Origin: Kutzneria chonburiensis
GTDB taxonomy: Bacteria; Actinomycetota; Actinomycetes; Mycobacteriales; Pseudonocardiaceae
Assembly (NCBI RefSeq): GCF_028622115.1
Contig: NZ_CP097263.1
Span: forward strand, 7,130,001 to 7,194,000
Direction of reading: 5' to 3'
Length of the DNA: 64,000 bases
The stretch's first letter is position 1, and every line of letters begins with the position of its first letter. Below are positions 41,400-51,185 of the stretch, piece by piece. The translations under genes and the position numbers were made by a program. The notes beneath the pieces are model-generated. The model was given only the letters and a program-made list of their open reading frames with translations, did no database searches and was not told where the DNA came from.

Positions 41400-42090
41400 C
41401 GACGGTCACTCCCAGGTCGGCGAGCACGCGGGCTCGCAGTTCGGTCAAGTCGGCCGGCCGGCGCGGCCGGGAAACGGGCGGGGTGTGCTCGGCAACGATC
41501 CGGCCCTCGTCCAGCACGAGCACCCGGTCGGCCAGGGTCAACGCCTCGTCGACGTCGTGGGTGACCAGCAGCACCGACGGCTTGTGCCGCTGCCAGAGGT
41601 CGTCGACCAGCCGGTGCATGGCGAGCCGGGTCAACGCGTCCAGCGCGCCGAACGGCTCGTCGAGCAGCAGCAGGTCGGGTTCACGGACCAGCGCACGGGC
41701 CAGGGAGACGCGCTGCGCCTCGCCACCGGACAACGTCAGCGGCCACGCCTGGGCATGATCGGTGAGCTGCACTTCGGCCAGCGCCTTCTCGGCCACCGAC
41801 CGCCCGTCGACCCCATGCAGGCCAAGGGAAACGTTGCGCCAGACCCGTCGCCACGGCAGCAGTCGCGGCTGCTGGAAGGCGACGGACACCGTGCCGTTGA
41901 CGGCGATCTCGCCGTCGCCGTCACGGTCGATGCCGGCGAGAATCCGCAGCAGCGTCGACTTGCCGGAGCCGCTGCGCCCCAGCAGTGCGACGAATTCTCC
42001 TTGCCGTACAACGAGATCCAGGTCGTCGAGCACGCGGCGGGGCCCGAACTGACGGACCAGGCCGCGCACGGTCACCGTGTGCTGCGCCAT
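41386..42090 (-). CDS. ssuB: Sulfonate ABC transporter ATP-binding protein
   Basis: The 234-residue ATPase has Walker A GRSGSGKST, ABC signature LSGGEAQRVSLARAL and Walker B LLLLDEPFGALDALTR, as in nitrate/sulfonate/taurine importers. It powers uptake together with the SsuC permease and SsuA. Its first 19 bp overlap ssuC. Confidence 0.93.
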   Translation of the reverse strand: MAQHTVTVRGLVRQFGPRRVLDDLDLVVRQGEFVALLGRSGSGKSTLLRILAGIDRDGDGEIAVNGTVSVAFQQPRLLPWRRVWRNVSLGLHGVDGRSVAEKALAEVQLTDHAQAWPLTLSGGEAQRVSLARALVREPDLLLLDEPFGALDALTRLAMHRLVDDLWQRHKPSVLLVTHDVDEALTLADRVLVLDEGRIVAEHTPPVSRPRRPADLTELRARVLADLGVTVDEAA

Positions 42091-42893
42091 CTGAGCGCCT
42101 TCCTCTCCAGCGCGCGGACCAGCGCGTCGGTGGCCAGCCCCAGCCCCGCGTAGACCACGAGGCCGACCACGACCTGGTCCGTACGCAGGAAGTCGCGGGC
42201 GTTGTTGATCAGGTAGCCGAGGCCGGCGTCGGCGTTGATCTGCTCACCGACGATCAGCGACAGCCAGGCCACGCCGAGCCCCTGCCGCAGCCCGACCAGG
42301 GCCTGCGGCAACGCCGCCGGCAGCACCACGTGCAGCAGCCGCTCCCAGCGGGTGAAGCCGAGCACCGCCGTCGCCTCCAGCAGCTGCGGGTCGGTGTCGC
42401 GGATGCCGGCGTACACGTTGAGGTACAAGGGAAAGGCGAAGCCCAGCGCGACCAGCGCGATCTTGGGCTCCTCGCCGATGCCGAACCAGATGATGAACAA
42501 CGGGATCAGGCCGAGGAACGGCAGCGTCCGCAGCATTTGCACGGGCGGGTCGACGAGCACCGCGCCCCACCGGGACAGGCCGGCGGTGAGGCCCAGCGCC
42601 AGCGCGATCACCGCCCCGACGGCGACGCCGAGCAGCACCCGGGTCAACGACACCGCAAAGGCGTCGCCGAGCTGCCCGGAGTCGGCCAGGTCGACACCGG
42701 CCGCCAGCACGCGAAGCGGGGACGCCAGCTTGTCCTCGGGCAGGATGCCGGTGCCGCTGGCGACCTGCCAGACCAGCAGCAGGGTGACCGGGCTGAGCCA
42801 GCGCCAGGCCCCGGACAGCGGGCGGCGGCGGCGTTTACGGGGTGGGGCGACCGAAGCCGGAAGGGCGCGGTCGGCCAGGACGGGAATCGCCAC
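42072..42893 (-). CDS. ssuC: Sulfonate ABC transporter permease
   Basis: The 273-residue permease has six predicted helices and the EAA-type loop LQLLEATAVLGFTRWERLLHV region (shown in part: ATAVLGFTRWERLLHV) plus GLGVAWLSLIVGEQ. GTG 42893 is chosen because GGAGG lies 4-5 nt upstream. It is the first gene of ssuCBAD. A palindrome at 42994-43003 lies about 100 bp upstream in the shared gap with the second antiporter. Confidence 0.92.
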   Translation of the reverse strand: MAIPVLADRALPASVAPPRKRRRRPLSGAWRWLSPVTLLLVWQVASGTGILPEDKLASPLRVLAAGVDLADSGQLGDAFAVSLTRVLLGVAVGAVIALALGLTAGLSRWGAVLVDPPVQMLRTLPFLGLIPLFIIWFGIGEEPKIALVALGFAFPLYLNVYAGIRDTDPQLLEATAVLGFTRWERLLHVVLPAALPQALVGLRQGLGVAWLSLIVGEQINADAGLGYLINNARDFLRTDQVVVGLVVYAGLGLATDALVRALERKALRWRSTR

Positions 42894-42993
42894 GATTCCT
42901 CCGAGGCGTGAATGGCGCGCGAAGGTGAGAGGTTCTCAGCTGGTGGGAGGAAATCAGCGAACCGGACAGACCGCGCTGGCCTGCCGGCGCAGG

Positions 42994-43003
42994 TCCACGT
43001 GGA
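42994..43003. promoter_or_regulatory. Palindrome TCCACGTGGA upstream of ssuC
   Basis: A perfect 10-bp palindrome lies in the 228-bp divergent region between ssuC and the second antiporter, about 100 bp from the ssuC start. It is a possible operator for the sulfonate operon. Chance occurrence cannot be excluded. Confidence 0.25.
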
Positions 43004-43121
43004 TCCGTGCGACCAGTCGTTCACCCATGCGTGGGAGTCTTGGCGAGCCGTCGAGGGTGTGTCAACGCTGGTCGGCGGCGCTCCCGGATCCTGGGAGTCT
43101 GTCGTACAGGGAGGTTTTCGG

Positions 43122-44651
43122 ATGCACGGAGCCCAGTTGCTGCTCCTGGTCGTCGGCTCGATCGCGGTCACGGCGGCGGCCCGCCGCTGGGATCTGCCCG
43201 CGCCGCTCCTGCTGGTCGTGGTCGGCTTGGCGATCTCGTTCCTGCCCGGGGCCGACGACTATCAGCTGGATCCGCACATCCTGTTGGGCGTCGTGCTGCC
43301 ACCGCTGCTGTACTCGGCCTCGCTGGACAGCTCGTACCTGAGTTTCAAGGCCGTGGCCGATCCGATCATCCAGCTCGGCGTGGTGCTGGTGGTGATCACC
43401 GCCTTCGCCGTCGGGCTGCTGGCACACCTGTTGATTCCCGAGCTGCCCTGGGAGGTCGCGCTGCTGCTGGGGGCGGTCGTCGCGCCGCCGGACGCGGTCG
43501 CCGCGGTGGCCATCGGCCGCAAGCTGGGCCTGCCGCGGGGCGCGATGACCGTGCTCACCGGCGAGTCCCTGGTCAACGACGCCTCCGCGCTGACCCTGTA
43601 CAAGGTCGCGTTGGCTGGTGTCGCCGGGGCCAGCACCGGCCTGTTCGCCCAGCTGTCGACGTTCGTCATCGCGGTCGTGGTGGGCATCGCCGTCGGTCTG
43701 GTGATCGGCGTCGCCGCCCATTTCGCCCGGACCCATCTGGACGACACGGTGCTGGAATCCGTGCTGGGACTGGTGGTTCCGTTCGCCTGCTACCTGGTGG
43801 CCGAGGAGCTGTACGGCTCCGGCGTGCTGGCCGTCGTCGCCGCCGGCCTCTATCTCGGGCACAACTCCCCGAAGGCCGGCTACGCTACCCGGCTCCAGGA
43901 GCAGTCGGTCTGGACCACTGTGGACGTTCTGCTGGAGTCGTTGGTGTTCGGCCTGATCGGCCTGGAACTCCCGTTCGTGCTCAAGGGCATCAGCGACTTC
44001 AGCATTCTGCCCATCGCACTGGCCCTGCTCGGCGCGGTGATCCTGGTACGGGTCGCTTTCGTGTTCGGCCGCAACGTGTTGCTGCGCATGGTCCGCCGGC
44101 GGCGCCGGCCGTCCTGGAAGATCAGCACCGTGCTGTCGTGGACCGGCATGCGCGGCGTGGTCACACTGGCCGCGGCGGCCGCCATCCCCGAGAACACGCC
44201 CGGCTGGGCCTACATCCAGTTCGTCGCGTTCGTGATCACGGTCGGAACCCTGCTGTCGCAAGGGATCTCGCTGCCGTGGCTGATCCGTGCGCTGAAGATC
44301 CAGCAGCCCGAGGACCACACACAGGAGCGGCGGGCCCGCAAGGCCGCCGCCAAGGCGGCCAAGGCCATGCTGTCCGACCTCGTGCCGGCCGAGATCCCGG
44401 TCGAGCAGCGCAAGCTGTTCGGCCAGCGGATGCACCAGATGATGCAGATGCGCGACCGGATGATCGAGCAGGACCCGTCGCAGGAAGGCGCGATCACCCG
44501 TGTGCGCCGGGAAATGCTGGCCAGGCAACGGGAAGTGCTGGTGGCCGAACGCTCGGCCGGCCGGCTGGACGACGCGGTGATGCGCAAGGTCATGCGCGAG
44601 CTGGACCTGGAGGAGGCCATGCTCGCCGGCACGTGGAGGTCACGCCTCTGA
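43122..44651 (+). CDS. Na+/H+ antiporter, CPA1 family (2)
   Basis: The 509-residue exchanger is paralogous to the one at 37729-39285: both have APPDAVAAVAIGRKLGLPR, SLVND and GTLxxQG-type motifs, and similar charged tails ending in a REL/DLEEA helix. ATG 43122 follows GGGAGG with 7-nt spacing, unlike the leaderless first copy, so the two are probably expressed differently. Its TGA is inside a 16-bp stem terminator facing purA. Confidence 0.92.
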   Translation: MHGAQLLLLVVGSIAVTAAARRWDLPAPLLLVVVGLAISFLPGADDYQLDPHILLGVVLPPLLYSASLDSSYLSFKAVADPIIQLGVVLVVITAFAVGLLAHLLIPELPWEVALLLGAVVAPPDAVAAVAIGRKLGLPRGAMTVLTGESLVNDASALTLYKVALAGVAGASTGLFAQLSTFVIAVVVGIAVGLVIGVAAHFARTHLDDTVLESVLGLVVPFACYLVAEELYGSGVLAVVAAGLYLGHNSPKAGYATRLQEQSVWTTVDVLLESLVFGLIGLELPFVLKGISDFSILPIALALLGAVILVRVAFVFGRNVLLRMVRRRRRPSWKISTVLSWTGMRGVVTLAAAAAIPENTPGWAYIQFVAFVITVGTLLSQGISLPWLIRALKIQQPEDHTQERRARKAAAKAAKAMLSDLVPAEIPVEQRKLFGQRMHQMMQMRDRMIEQDPSQEGAITRVRREMLARQREVLVAERSAGRLDDAVMRKVMRELDLEEAMLAGTWRSRL

Positions 44652-44664
44652 CCTCCACGTGCCG
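44627..44664. terminator. 16-bp perfect stem terminator between antiporter 2 and purA
   Basis: The arms 44627-44642 and 44649-44664 are perfectly complementary over 16 bp around a 6-nt loop (CGCCTC). The antiporter's TGA (44649-44651) is the first three bases of the right arm, and the purA stop lies 6 bp beyond. The position and strength indicate a bidirectional terminator for two converging genes. Confidence 0.85.
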
Positions 44665-44670
44665 CTGAGC

Positions 44671-45975
<1,305 letters not shown>

Positions 45976-45976
45976 C

Positions 45977-45986
45977 TAGTCGACTA
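45977..45986. promoter_or_regulatory. Palindrome TAGTCGACTA between purA and the DAG-kinase-like gene
   Basis: A perfect 10-bp palindrome lies in the 68-bp divergent region, 17 bp before the purA ATG. It may be an operator or part of a promoter for either gene. No complete -35/-10 pair could be assigned. Confidence 0.25.
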
Positions 45987-46028
45987 AAGGCCGAATGCCG
46001 GTGCACGACTGTAGACCAGGAGGTGGCG

Positions 46029-46712
46029 ATGGGTGCACTAGTGCTGGCCTGCGGAAAGAACGCGGGTCACGCTCAGTCACAAGCCTTTGCCGACCGTGAC
46101 GACATTGAGCTGCGCCCGGTTCCGGAGCGCCCCGGCAAGGACGATGTCGATCACCTGGTCAAGGGCCTGGACGGACGCCGCCTCGTGGTGGTCGGCGGCG
46201 ACGCCGACCTGGCCGCGGTGGTGCTCCGGCTGGTGCGCAAGGACCTGCTCCGGGACGTGACGGTCGGTTTCGTGCCGACCGAGGCCGACTCGACCGTGGC
46301 CTCGCTGTGGGATCTGCCACTCGACACCGGCCGGGCGGTCGACGTGGCGCTGACCGCGGACTCCGACTCGGTGCCGCTGATCCGCGACGACAGCGGCGGT
46401 GTGCTGGTCGGCCGAGGCGAGATCGGGCCGGTTCGGGGAATGGCCTACTGCGACGAGACCGTGGTCCTGCGGGGCCAGGCCAGCCGCATTACGGTCAGTC
46501 CGGACCCGGACCGCGGCGCCGGCCTGCTCGTCCATGTGACGAAGCGGGCGCTGGTGGTCAAGCGCGTCAGCACGGCGCTGGGCCGGGCCTGCCAGATCGG
46601 CTGCGTGCCGGCGATCGTGCGGCTGGACGGCGTGCCGCACCCGCGCCCGGTGACCAAGTGGACCTGGTACCGCAACTCCGACGACCTGAGGTTGGCGAGG
46701 GGCTTGCTGTGA
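46029..46712 (+). CDS. Diacylglycerol-kinase catalytic-domain-like protein
   Basis: The 227-residue protein resembles the N-terminal ATP domain of lipid kinases: LVVVGGDADLAAVV at 53-66 stands where they have GGDGTL, and FVPTEADSTVASLWDLP at about 81-97 where they have a P-L-G-T-G-N-D-F-A-R stretch followed by L-x-x-P. Both loops are altered, so catalysis is doubtful. The phosphate-binding GGDGT is incomplete and the N of GTGND is missing. ATG 46029 is chosen because AGGAGG lies 5 nt upstream; the earlier in-frame GTG 46023 lies within that site. It is divergent from purA. Confidence 0.65.
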   Translation: MGALVLACGKNAGHAQSQAFADRDDIELRPVPERPGKDDVDHLVKGLDGRRLVVVGGDADLAAVVLRLVRKDLLRDVTVGFVPTEADSTVASLWDLPLDTGRAVDVALTADSDSVPLIRDDSGGVLVGRGEIGPVRGMAYCDETVVLRGQASRITVSPDPDRGAGLLVHVTKRALVVKRVSTALGRACQIGCVPAIVRLDGVPHPRPVTKWTWYRNSDDLRLARGLL

Positions 46713-46957
46713 CGCTCACTTCCCTGTTCAAGGCCGGGCCCGGCGGCGTGATGACCGACGACGTCGGCGTGATCACCGGCGACCTGGAGCTGCGCACCAC
46801 GCTGGCCGACGACGGCGCGGTGACCGTCGAGGTCCGCTACGAGGGCGCGGACGAGTGGTACCGCCTGTCGGCCGCCGACTGCCAGCTGGCCGACCCCAAG
46901 GACCACGAGCCCCTGCACAACGCCCTACACGGCGTGCTGAACCGCCCGGAAGGCTGA
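46709..46957 (+). CDS. Small conserved-type hypothetical protein
   Basis: The 82-residue acidic protein has an alternating strand pattern (TDDVGVITGDLELRTTLADD and VTVEVRYEGADEWYRLSA) and a C-terminal helix. I do not recognise a family. GTG 46709 overlaps the stop of the DAG-kinase-like gene (GTGA), so the two are translationally coupled and may work together. Confidence 0.65.
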   Translation: MTLTSLFKAGPGGVMTDDVGVITGDLELRTTLADDGAVTVEVRYEGADEWYRLSAADCQLADPKDHEPLHNALHGVLNRPEG

Positions 46958-46959
46958 CA

Positions 46960-48087
46960 TCAAAGCGCCATTCCCAAACTCCGAGTTGAGGAATGGTCCG
47001 TTCCGAACTTCACGCTAGAGCGGGGGAGGGCGGAGAGGGCGTCGGAGCGGGTCACGCCGGCGGCCACAAGCAGGTCGACGACTATGGAGCGGAGCTGGGC
47101 GACCATTACCCGGACCGAGAAGTCGTCGACGGCCAGAAGGGAGTCCATTTCGGCGGCGGATGTGCGCAGCAGGGCCCGAGTGCGGACCGGATCGACGCCA
47201 CGGGCCAGCTCGTCGCGCAGGGCATCGACGGCGCTGCCCAGGCCGTCGAGCACCGCCGGCAGCTTGGCCGGTACCTGCTCGCCGTCCCGCAGCACCGCCA
47301 GCGCCCGCCGGGCCAGCACACGGGTGTTGCGCACGGCCAGGTCGACTGGTCCGGAAGCGGCGCGGTAGCGGTCGAGCTCCCCTCGGTTGCGCCAGCGCAG
47401 CGGCGCGATGGTGGCGACCTCGGCGCTGGTGACCAGGGCGGTCTTGAACTCGTCGATGACCTTCTGCGACGCCCGCGCCCGGCTCAGCGCGGCCGCCGCG
47501 GCCACGGTGTCGTGCTCCAGCACGGCCCCGCCGATGGCCCGCAGCACGCCGGCCAGCTCGCCCAGCACGACCCGGCCGTGCCGGTGGGCCAGGTTCAGCG
47601 GATTGGGCGGAAACAGGGCGATGGCGATCAGCCCCATGGCCCCGCCGATCAGGGCGTCGATCATCCGGTCGAAGCCGCCGGTGGTGGTCGGCGGGGCCAG
47701 CGTGGCGATCAGCACGGCCGAGGTGCCGGACTGCAGCGCGATCACCGCCCCGCCGTCCAGGAACACCGCCGCGGCCATGGCCAACATCACCACCAGCATG
47801 ATCTGCCAGGTGCCGGCGCCGATACGGGAGATCAGCACGTCACCGACGCCGACCCCGACGCTGACGCCGACCACCAGCTCGATGACCCGGCGCAGCTTCT
47901 GGCCCAGCGCCACGCCGATACAGGTGACCGCGGCCGCGGGCGCGAAGAACGGCTGGGCGTGGCCGACGAGGTCGGTGGCGACCAGCCACGACCCGCCGGC
48001 AGCCAGGCCGGCCTGGGCGATGGGCAGGGCCGTGCGCTGCACCCGCCGCAGCCGGCGGCGCAGCTGCGCCCGCAGCCGTTCCAGCAC
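46960..48087 (-). CDS. FUSC/aromatic acid exporter-like membrane protein
   Basis: The 375-residue protein has a hydrophobic N-terminal half with about six helices (QPFFAPAAAVTCIGVALGQ and DGGAVIALQSGTSAVLIATL) and a soluble helical C-terminal half, the architecture of FUSC/ArAE exporters. The substrate is unknown. It converges on the small hypothetical gene with a 2-bp gap and follows the DUF3151 gene after 6 bp on the same strand. Confidence 0.83.
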   Translation of the reverse strand: MLERLRAQLRRRLRRVQRTALPIAQAGLAAGGSWLVATDLVGHAQPFFAPAAAVTCIGVALGQKLRRVIELVVGVSVGVGVGDVLISRIGAGTWQIMLVVMLAMAAAVFLDGGAVIALQSGTSAVLIATLAPPTTTGGFDRMIDALIGGAMGLIAIALFPPNPLNLAHRHGRVVLGELAGVLRAIGGAVLEHDTVAAAAALSRARASQKVIDEFKTALVTSAEVATIAPLRWRNRGELDRYRAASGPVDLAVRNTRVLARRALAVLRDGEQVPAKLPAVLDGLGSAVDALRDELARGVDPVRTRALLRTSAAEMDSLLAVDDFSVRVMVAQLRSIVVDLLVAAGVTRSDALSALPRSSVKFGTDHSSTRSLGMAL

Positions 48088-48093
48088 GTCGGA

Positions 48094-48510
48094 TCAGGCC
48101 AGGCCGAGGGCCGCGGGCGCCTGCGGGTCGCTGTCGGCCAGGAAGGTGCGGCAGCGGTCGTACTCCTCGGTCTCGCCGATCTCACCGGCCGCCTTGGCCA
48201 GCGCGGCGAGCGCGCGCAGGAAGCCCTGGTTGCCGCGGTGCGCGAACGGCACCGGGCCGAAGCCCTTCCAGCCGTTGCGGCGCAGCTGGTCGAGGCCACG
48301 GTGGTAGCCCGTACGGGCGTAGGCGTACGCCGCGACGGCGTCGCCCTGATCGAGGGCGCGCTCGGCCAGCGCCGCCCACGCCTCGCTGAAGTCGGGCGCG
48401 CCGCGGACCACGGTCGCCGGGTCGGCGCCGCCCTCCAGCTGGGCCTGGAGCTCAGGACGGTCGGGCAGCAGGGTGGGGCCGGGGCCGAGCAGGTTGTCGT
48501 TCAGGCTCAT
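48094..48510 (-). CDS. DUF3151 protein
   Basis: The 138-residue protein has LLPDRPELQAQLEGGADPAT, DFSEAWAALAERAL, YAYARTGYHRGLDQLRRNGWKG and the closing REP-like helices of DUF3151, a TPR-like family conserved across actinobacteria and found between purA and fba in mycobacteria. Its function is unknown. ATG 48510 is used; GTG 48516 would add two residues, and neither has a strong ribosome-binding site. Confidence 0.85.
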   Translation of the reverse strand: MSLNDNLLGPGPTLLPDRPELQAQLEGGADPATVVRGAPDFSEAWAALAERALDQGDAVAAYAYARTGYHRGLDQLRRNGWKGFGPVPFAHRGNQGFLRALAALAKAAGEIGETEEYDRCRTFLADSDPQAPAALGLA

Positions 48511-48547
48511 GGCCACATCGTGCCCGACGCCCGGCGGACCCGGAGAT

Positions 48548-48634
48548 TCAGCTCAGCAGCATCCGGACGAGCACCCCGCCGGTCACCAGCACCAGCGCGG
48601 CAACCACAACGCCCGCGACGACACGCTTGTTCAC
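48548..48634 (-). CDS. Possible 28-residue single-helix membrane peptide
   Basis: From GTG 48634 a short frame encodes NKRVVAGVVVAALVLVTGGV and then LVRMLLS before TGA at 48548-48550, a basic start followed by one clear membrane helix. GGGAG lies about 9 nt upstream. Third positions are almost all G, C or T in a coding-like pattern. It lies between the DUF3151 gene and the divergent membrane-protein gene. Its size makes the call tentative. Confidence 0.4.
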   Translation of the reverse strand: MNKRVVAGVVVAALVLVTGGVLVRMLLS

Positions 48635-48792
48635 TTCTGATCACTCCCGTACTCGGTGGTAGACCGGTGACATTGCCCACTCGGCCCGGCCCGGGCAACG
48701 CGCCTCACCCACTCGATCGGGTGGTATGCGCCTGATCTCGGTTCGGCCGAAACGGTGGAATCGGCTCCGGGGAGCGTTCATGCTCGCTAGCT

Positions 48793-49947
48793 ATGAGCAC
48801 GAAGGGCTGGGGAGTGGCGCGCGTGCGCGAGCTGTGGTCGCTGTACTGGACGCGCGGCGCCGCCGGCCGCGAGACGCCGGCCGAGCTGGTGTCGATCATG
48901 TACGCGTGGTGGTTCGTCGCGCTGGCGCTCAAGCTGCTCGGCGGCTCGTGGGACATCTCATGGCACTTCTGGACCATCCGCGACAACCTCGCGCCGCCGC
49001 ACGACCTGAACACGGTCGGCACGTGCATCGCGGTGGTGCTGGTGCTGTTCCACACCTACACCGGCTACGGCGCCGACAAGGCGACCCTGCGCTGGATGCA
49101 GTGGGGCACCGGGCTGTTCCTCATCGCCATCCCGATCGACGTGGTCAACCACACCGTGAACGGGTTGGACATCACCACCTGGAGCCCGTCGCACTCGCTG
49201 CTGTTCATCGGCACCGCCGGCATGCTCATCGGCGTGGCCATGGGCTGGTACCGCAACGCGGCCCGCGGCCGCTGGTTCGCGCCGGGCCTGATCGTGCTGC
49301 TGACGCTGGTCTTCGAGGACTTCTGGTTCCCGAACGAGCAGCAGGAGTACGGCGTGCTGGAGATCGCCTCCTGGGACGCCAACCCGGGCCATCCCTACGC
49401 CAACGACGAGCTGCTGAAGTTCGCGTCCGACCAGATCCACCAGCCGATGGGCCGGGCCGGCGTCGTGCACTTCTCGCTGCCCATGCCGGACTGGGTGTAC
49501 CCGGTGTGGGGCCTCGGTGTCTGCGTGCTGCTGTTCGCGCTGGGCCGGCAGATCGTGGGCCTGCGCTGGACGGCGACCGCGATGGCCGGTCTGTACGTGG
49601 GTTTCCGCACGGTGCTGTGGCTGGTGCTGACCGCCACGGCCTTCCCGCCGTCGGCGGTGCCGTTCTTCCTGCTCGGCGCGGGCGTGGCCATCGACCTGGT
49701 GTTCCTGGTGCCGATGTCCCAGTGGCTACGGCCCTTTGTCGGGGCGATTGCCGTGACGGCCGTGACGTACGGGCTGTTGTTCGTGCAGTCGGTGCTGCTG
49801 GCCGCCCCGCCGCGGGCCGACTGGGCCGCGCCGGTCAGCGCCGCCGTGCTGGCCGTCCTGTGGCTGGCCGCAACCGTGGTAACCCGGCGAGTCCCGCTCT
49901 CCGACACACCGAAATCCGGTTTGAGGCAGCCGACCCTAAGGGGGTGA
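48793..49947 (+). CDS. Tandem polytopic membrane protein 1 (unknown family)
   Basis: The 384-residue protein has about eight to nine membrane helices and is a paralogue of the next gene. Shared motifs include GGSWDISWHF, HTYTGYGADK, DVVNHTVNGLDITTWS followed by PSHSLLF, FPNEQQEYGVL and DQIHQPMGRAGVVHFSLPMP. Several His, Asp and Glu residues are strictly kept, which suggests a metal or haem site or a proton path. I do not recognise the family. ATG 48793 lacks a strong ribosome-binding site, and GTG 48814 is an alternative start. Confidence 0.75.
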   Translation: MSTKGWGVARVRELWSLYWTRGAAGRETPAELVSIMYAWWFVALALKLLGGSWDISWHFWTIRDNLAPPHDLNTVGTCIAVVLVLFHTYTGYGADKATLRWMQWGTGLFLIAIPIDVVNHTVNGLDITTWSPSHSLLFIGTAGMLIGVAMGWYRNAARGRWFAPGLIVLLTLVFEDFWFPNEQQEYGVLEIASWDANPGHPYANDELLKFASDQIHQPMGRAGVVHFSLPMPDWVYPVWGLGVCVLLFALGRQIVGLRWTATAMAGLYVGFRTVLWLVLTATAFPPSAVPFFLLGAGVAIDLVFLVPMSQWLRPFVGAIAVTAVTYGLLFVQSVLLAAPPRADWAAPVSAAVLAVLWLAATVVTRRVPLSDTPKSGLRQPTLRG

Positions 49948-50021
49948 CCCGGGGTTCCCCTACCCCCGCTGGGGGCCATTACCTATTCATTCCGGACGGC
50001 CGTGCCGCGACGATTGTCGGC

Positions 50022-51185
50022 ATGAGGGGGACACTGCGGCAGTTCGGTCCATTGTGGACACGCGGCGAGCCGGGGAGGGCAACGCCGCCGGGACTGACGG
50101 TCGCGCTGCTCACGTCCTGGCTGGTCGCCCTGGCGTTCAAGACGCTGGGCGCCAGCTGGGACGTGGCCTGGCACTTCAAGTGGATCCGGGACACGACGGC
50201 CCCGCCACACCTGATCAACTTCCTCGGCACCGGCATCGCGGTGACCCTGGTGCTGATCCACACCTACACCGGCTACGGCGTCGACCGGCGGTCGCTGCGG
50301 TTCCTCCAGGTCGGCATGGGCTCGTTCCTGGTGACGATCCCGATGGACATCGTCAACCACACGGTCAACGGCCTCGACCTGACCGCGTGGAGCGTCACGC
50401 ACGTGTTGCTCTACACCGGAACCACGGTCTCGCTGGTCGGCCTGCTCATGGCCTGGCACAAGCAGTTCCCGCGTTCGCACCGGTTCTACCGGCTCGGCTT
50501 CGGGGCGTTGTGGCTGTCGCTGATGGAGAACCTGTGGTTCCCCAACGAGCAGCAGGAGTACGGCGTGCTGTCGCTGGCGGCGTGGGATCGCGGCCAGACT
50601 TACGCGGAGCCGGAGCTGTTGCAGTTCGCGGCGGCACAGATCCACCATCCGGTCGACCGGGCTGCCGTCGAGCATTTCAGCCTGGGCCTGCCGGAATGGC
50701 TCTATCCGGTGTGGTGCGTGCTGTCGGCGACGATCGCGCTGATGCTGGCCAAACGGTTCCTGGGCGGCCGGTTCACCGCCACGCTCATCGCCGCCGGCTA
50801 CGTCGGTTACCGCACGCTCGCGCTGGGATTCATTGCCGGCATCGGCTTTCCTCCCTACGCGGTGCCGGTATGGGCGCTGGGCATCGGTCTCGCGGTGGAC
50901 CTCGCCTACCTGTTGCGAGCCCCGCTCACGGCTGCCGTGCTCGCCCCCGGGTTGGCGTATCTGGCTCTGTGGGGCCAAAGCGTGGTCCTTGTCGCGCCGC
51001 CGTCGGATCTCCGGTCGGGGCCGGTGGCCGTCGCGGCACTGCTGGTAGCACTGGTCTGCGTCGGGGGGATAACCCCCGTCGGACTCGGGTGGACGCCGCC
51101 TGTCCGCGCCGTTCAGTCCCGGACACGCTGGCAGTATGGCAAAAGCGGCAACACGGGCGCGCTACTCAGTAGCGGTCGCCGATGA
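50022..51185 (+). CDS. Tandem polytopic membrane protein 2 (paralogue of the preceding gene)
   Basis: The 387-residue paralogue has about eight to nine helices and repeats the motifs of the previous protein: GASWDVAWHFKWIRD, HTYTGYGVDR, DIVNHTVNGLDLTAWSVTHV, FPNEQQEYGVL and AQIHHPVDRAAVEHFSLGLP. Its last 50 bp overlap the start of olsB, so the two are probably co-transcribed and perhaps linked to ornithine-lipid membranes. The function is unknown. Confidence 0.75.
   Translation: MRGTLRQFGPLWTRGEPGRATPPGLTVALLTSWLVALAFKTLGASWDVAWHFKWIRDTTAPPHLINFLGTGIAVTLVLIHTYTGYGVDRRSLRFLQVGMGSFLVTIPMDIVNHTVNGLDLTAWSVTHVLLYTGTTVSLVGLLMAWHKQFPRSHRFYRLGFGALWLSLMENLWFPNEQQEYGVLSLAAWDRGQTYAEPELLQFAAAQIHHPVDRAAVEHFSLGLPEWLYPVWCVLSATIALMLAKRFLGGRFTATLIAAGYVGYRTLALGFIAGIGFPPYAVPVWALGIGLAVDLAYLLRAPLTAAVLAPGLAYLALWGQSVVLVAPPSDLRSGPVAVAALLVALVCVGGITPVGLGWTPPVRAVQSRTRWQYGKSGNTGALLSSGRR

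Noticed and set aside
42894-43121. Riboswitch upstream of ssuC (SAM or other sulfur-sensing type)
   Set aside because: No S-box or SAM-II/IV core motif could be recognised in either direction; only a short palindrome is present.
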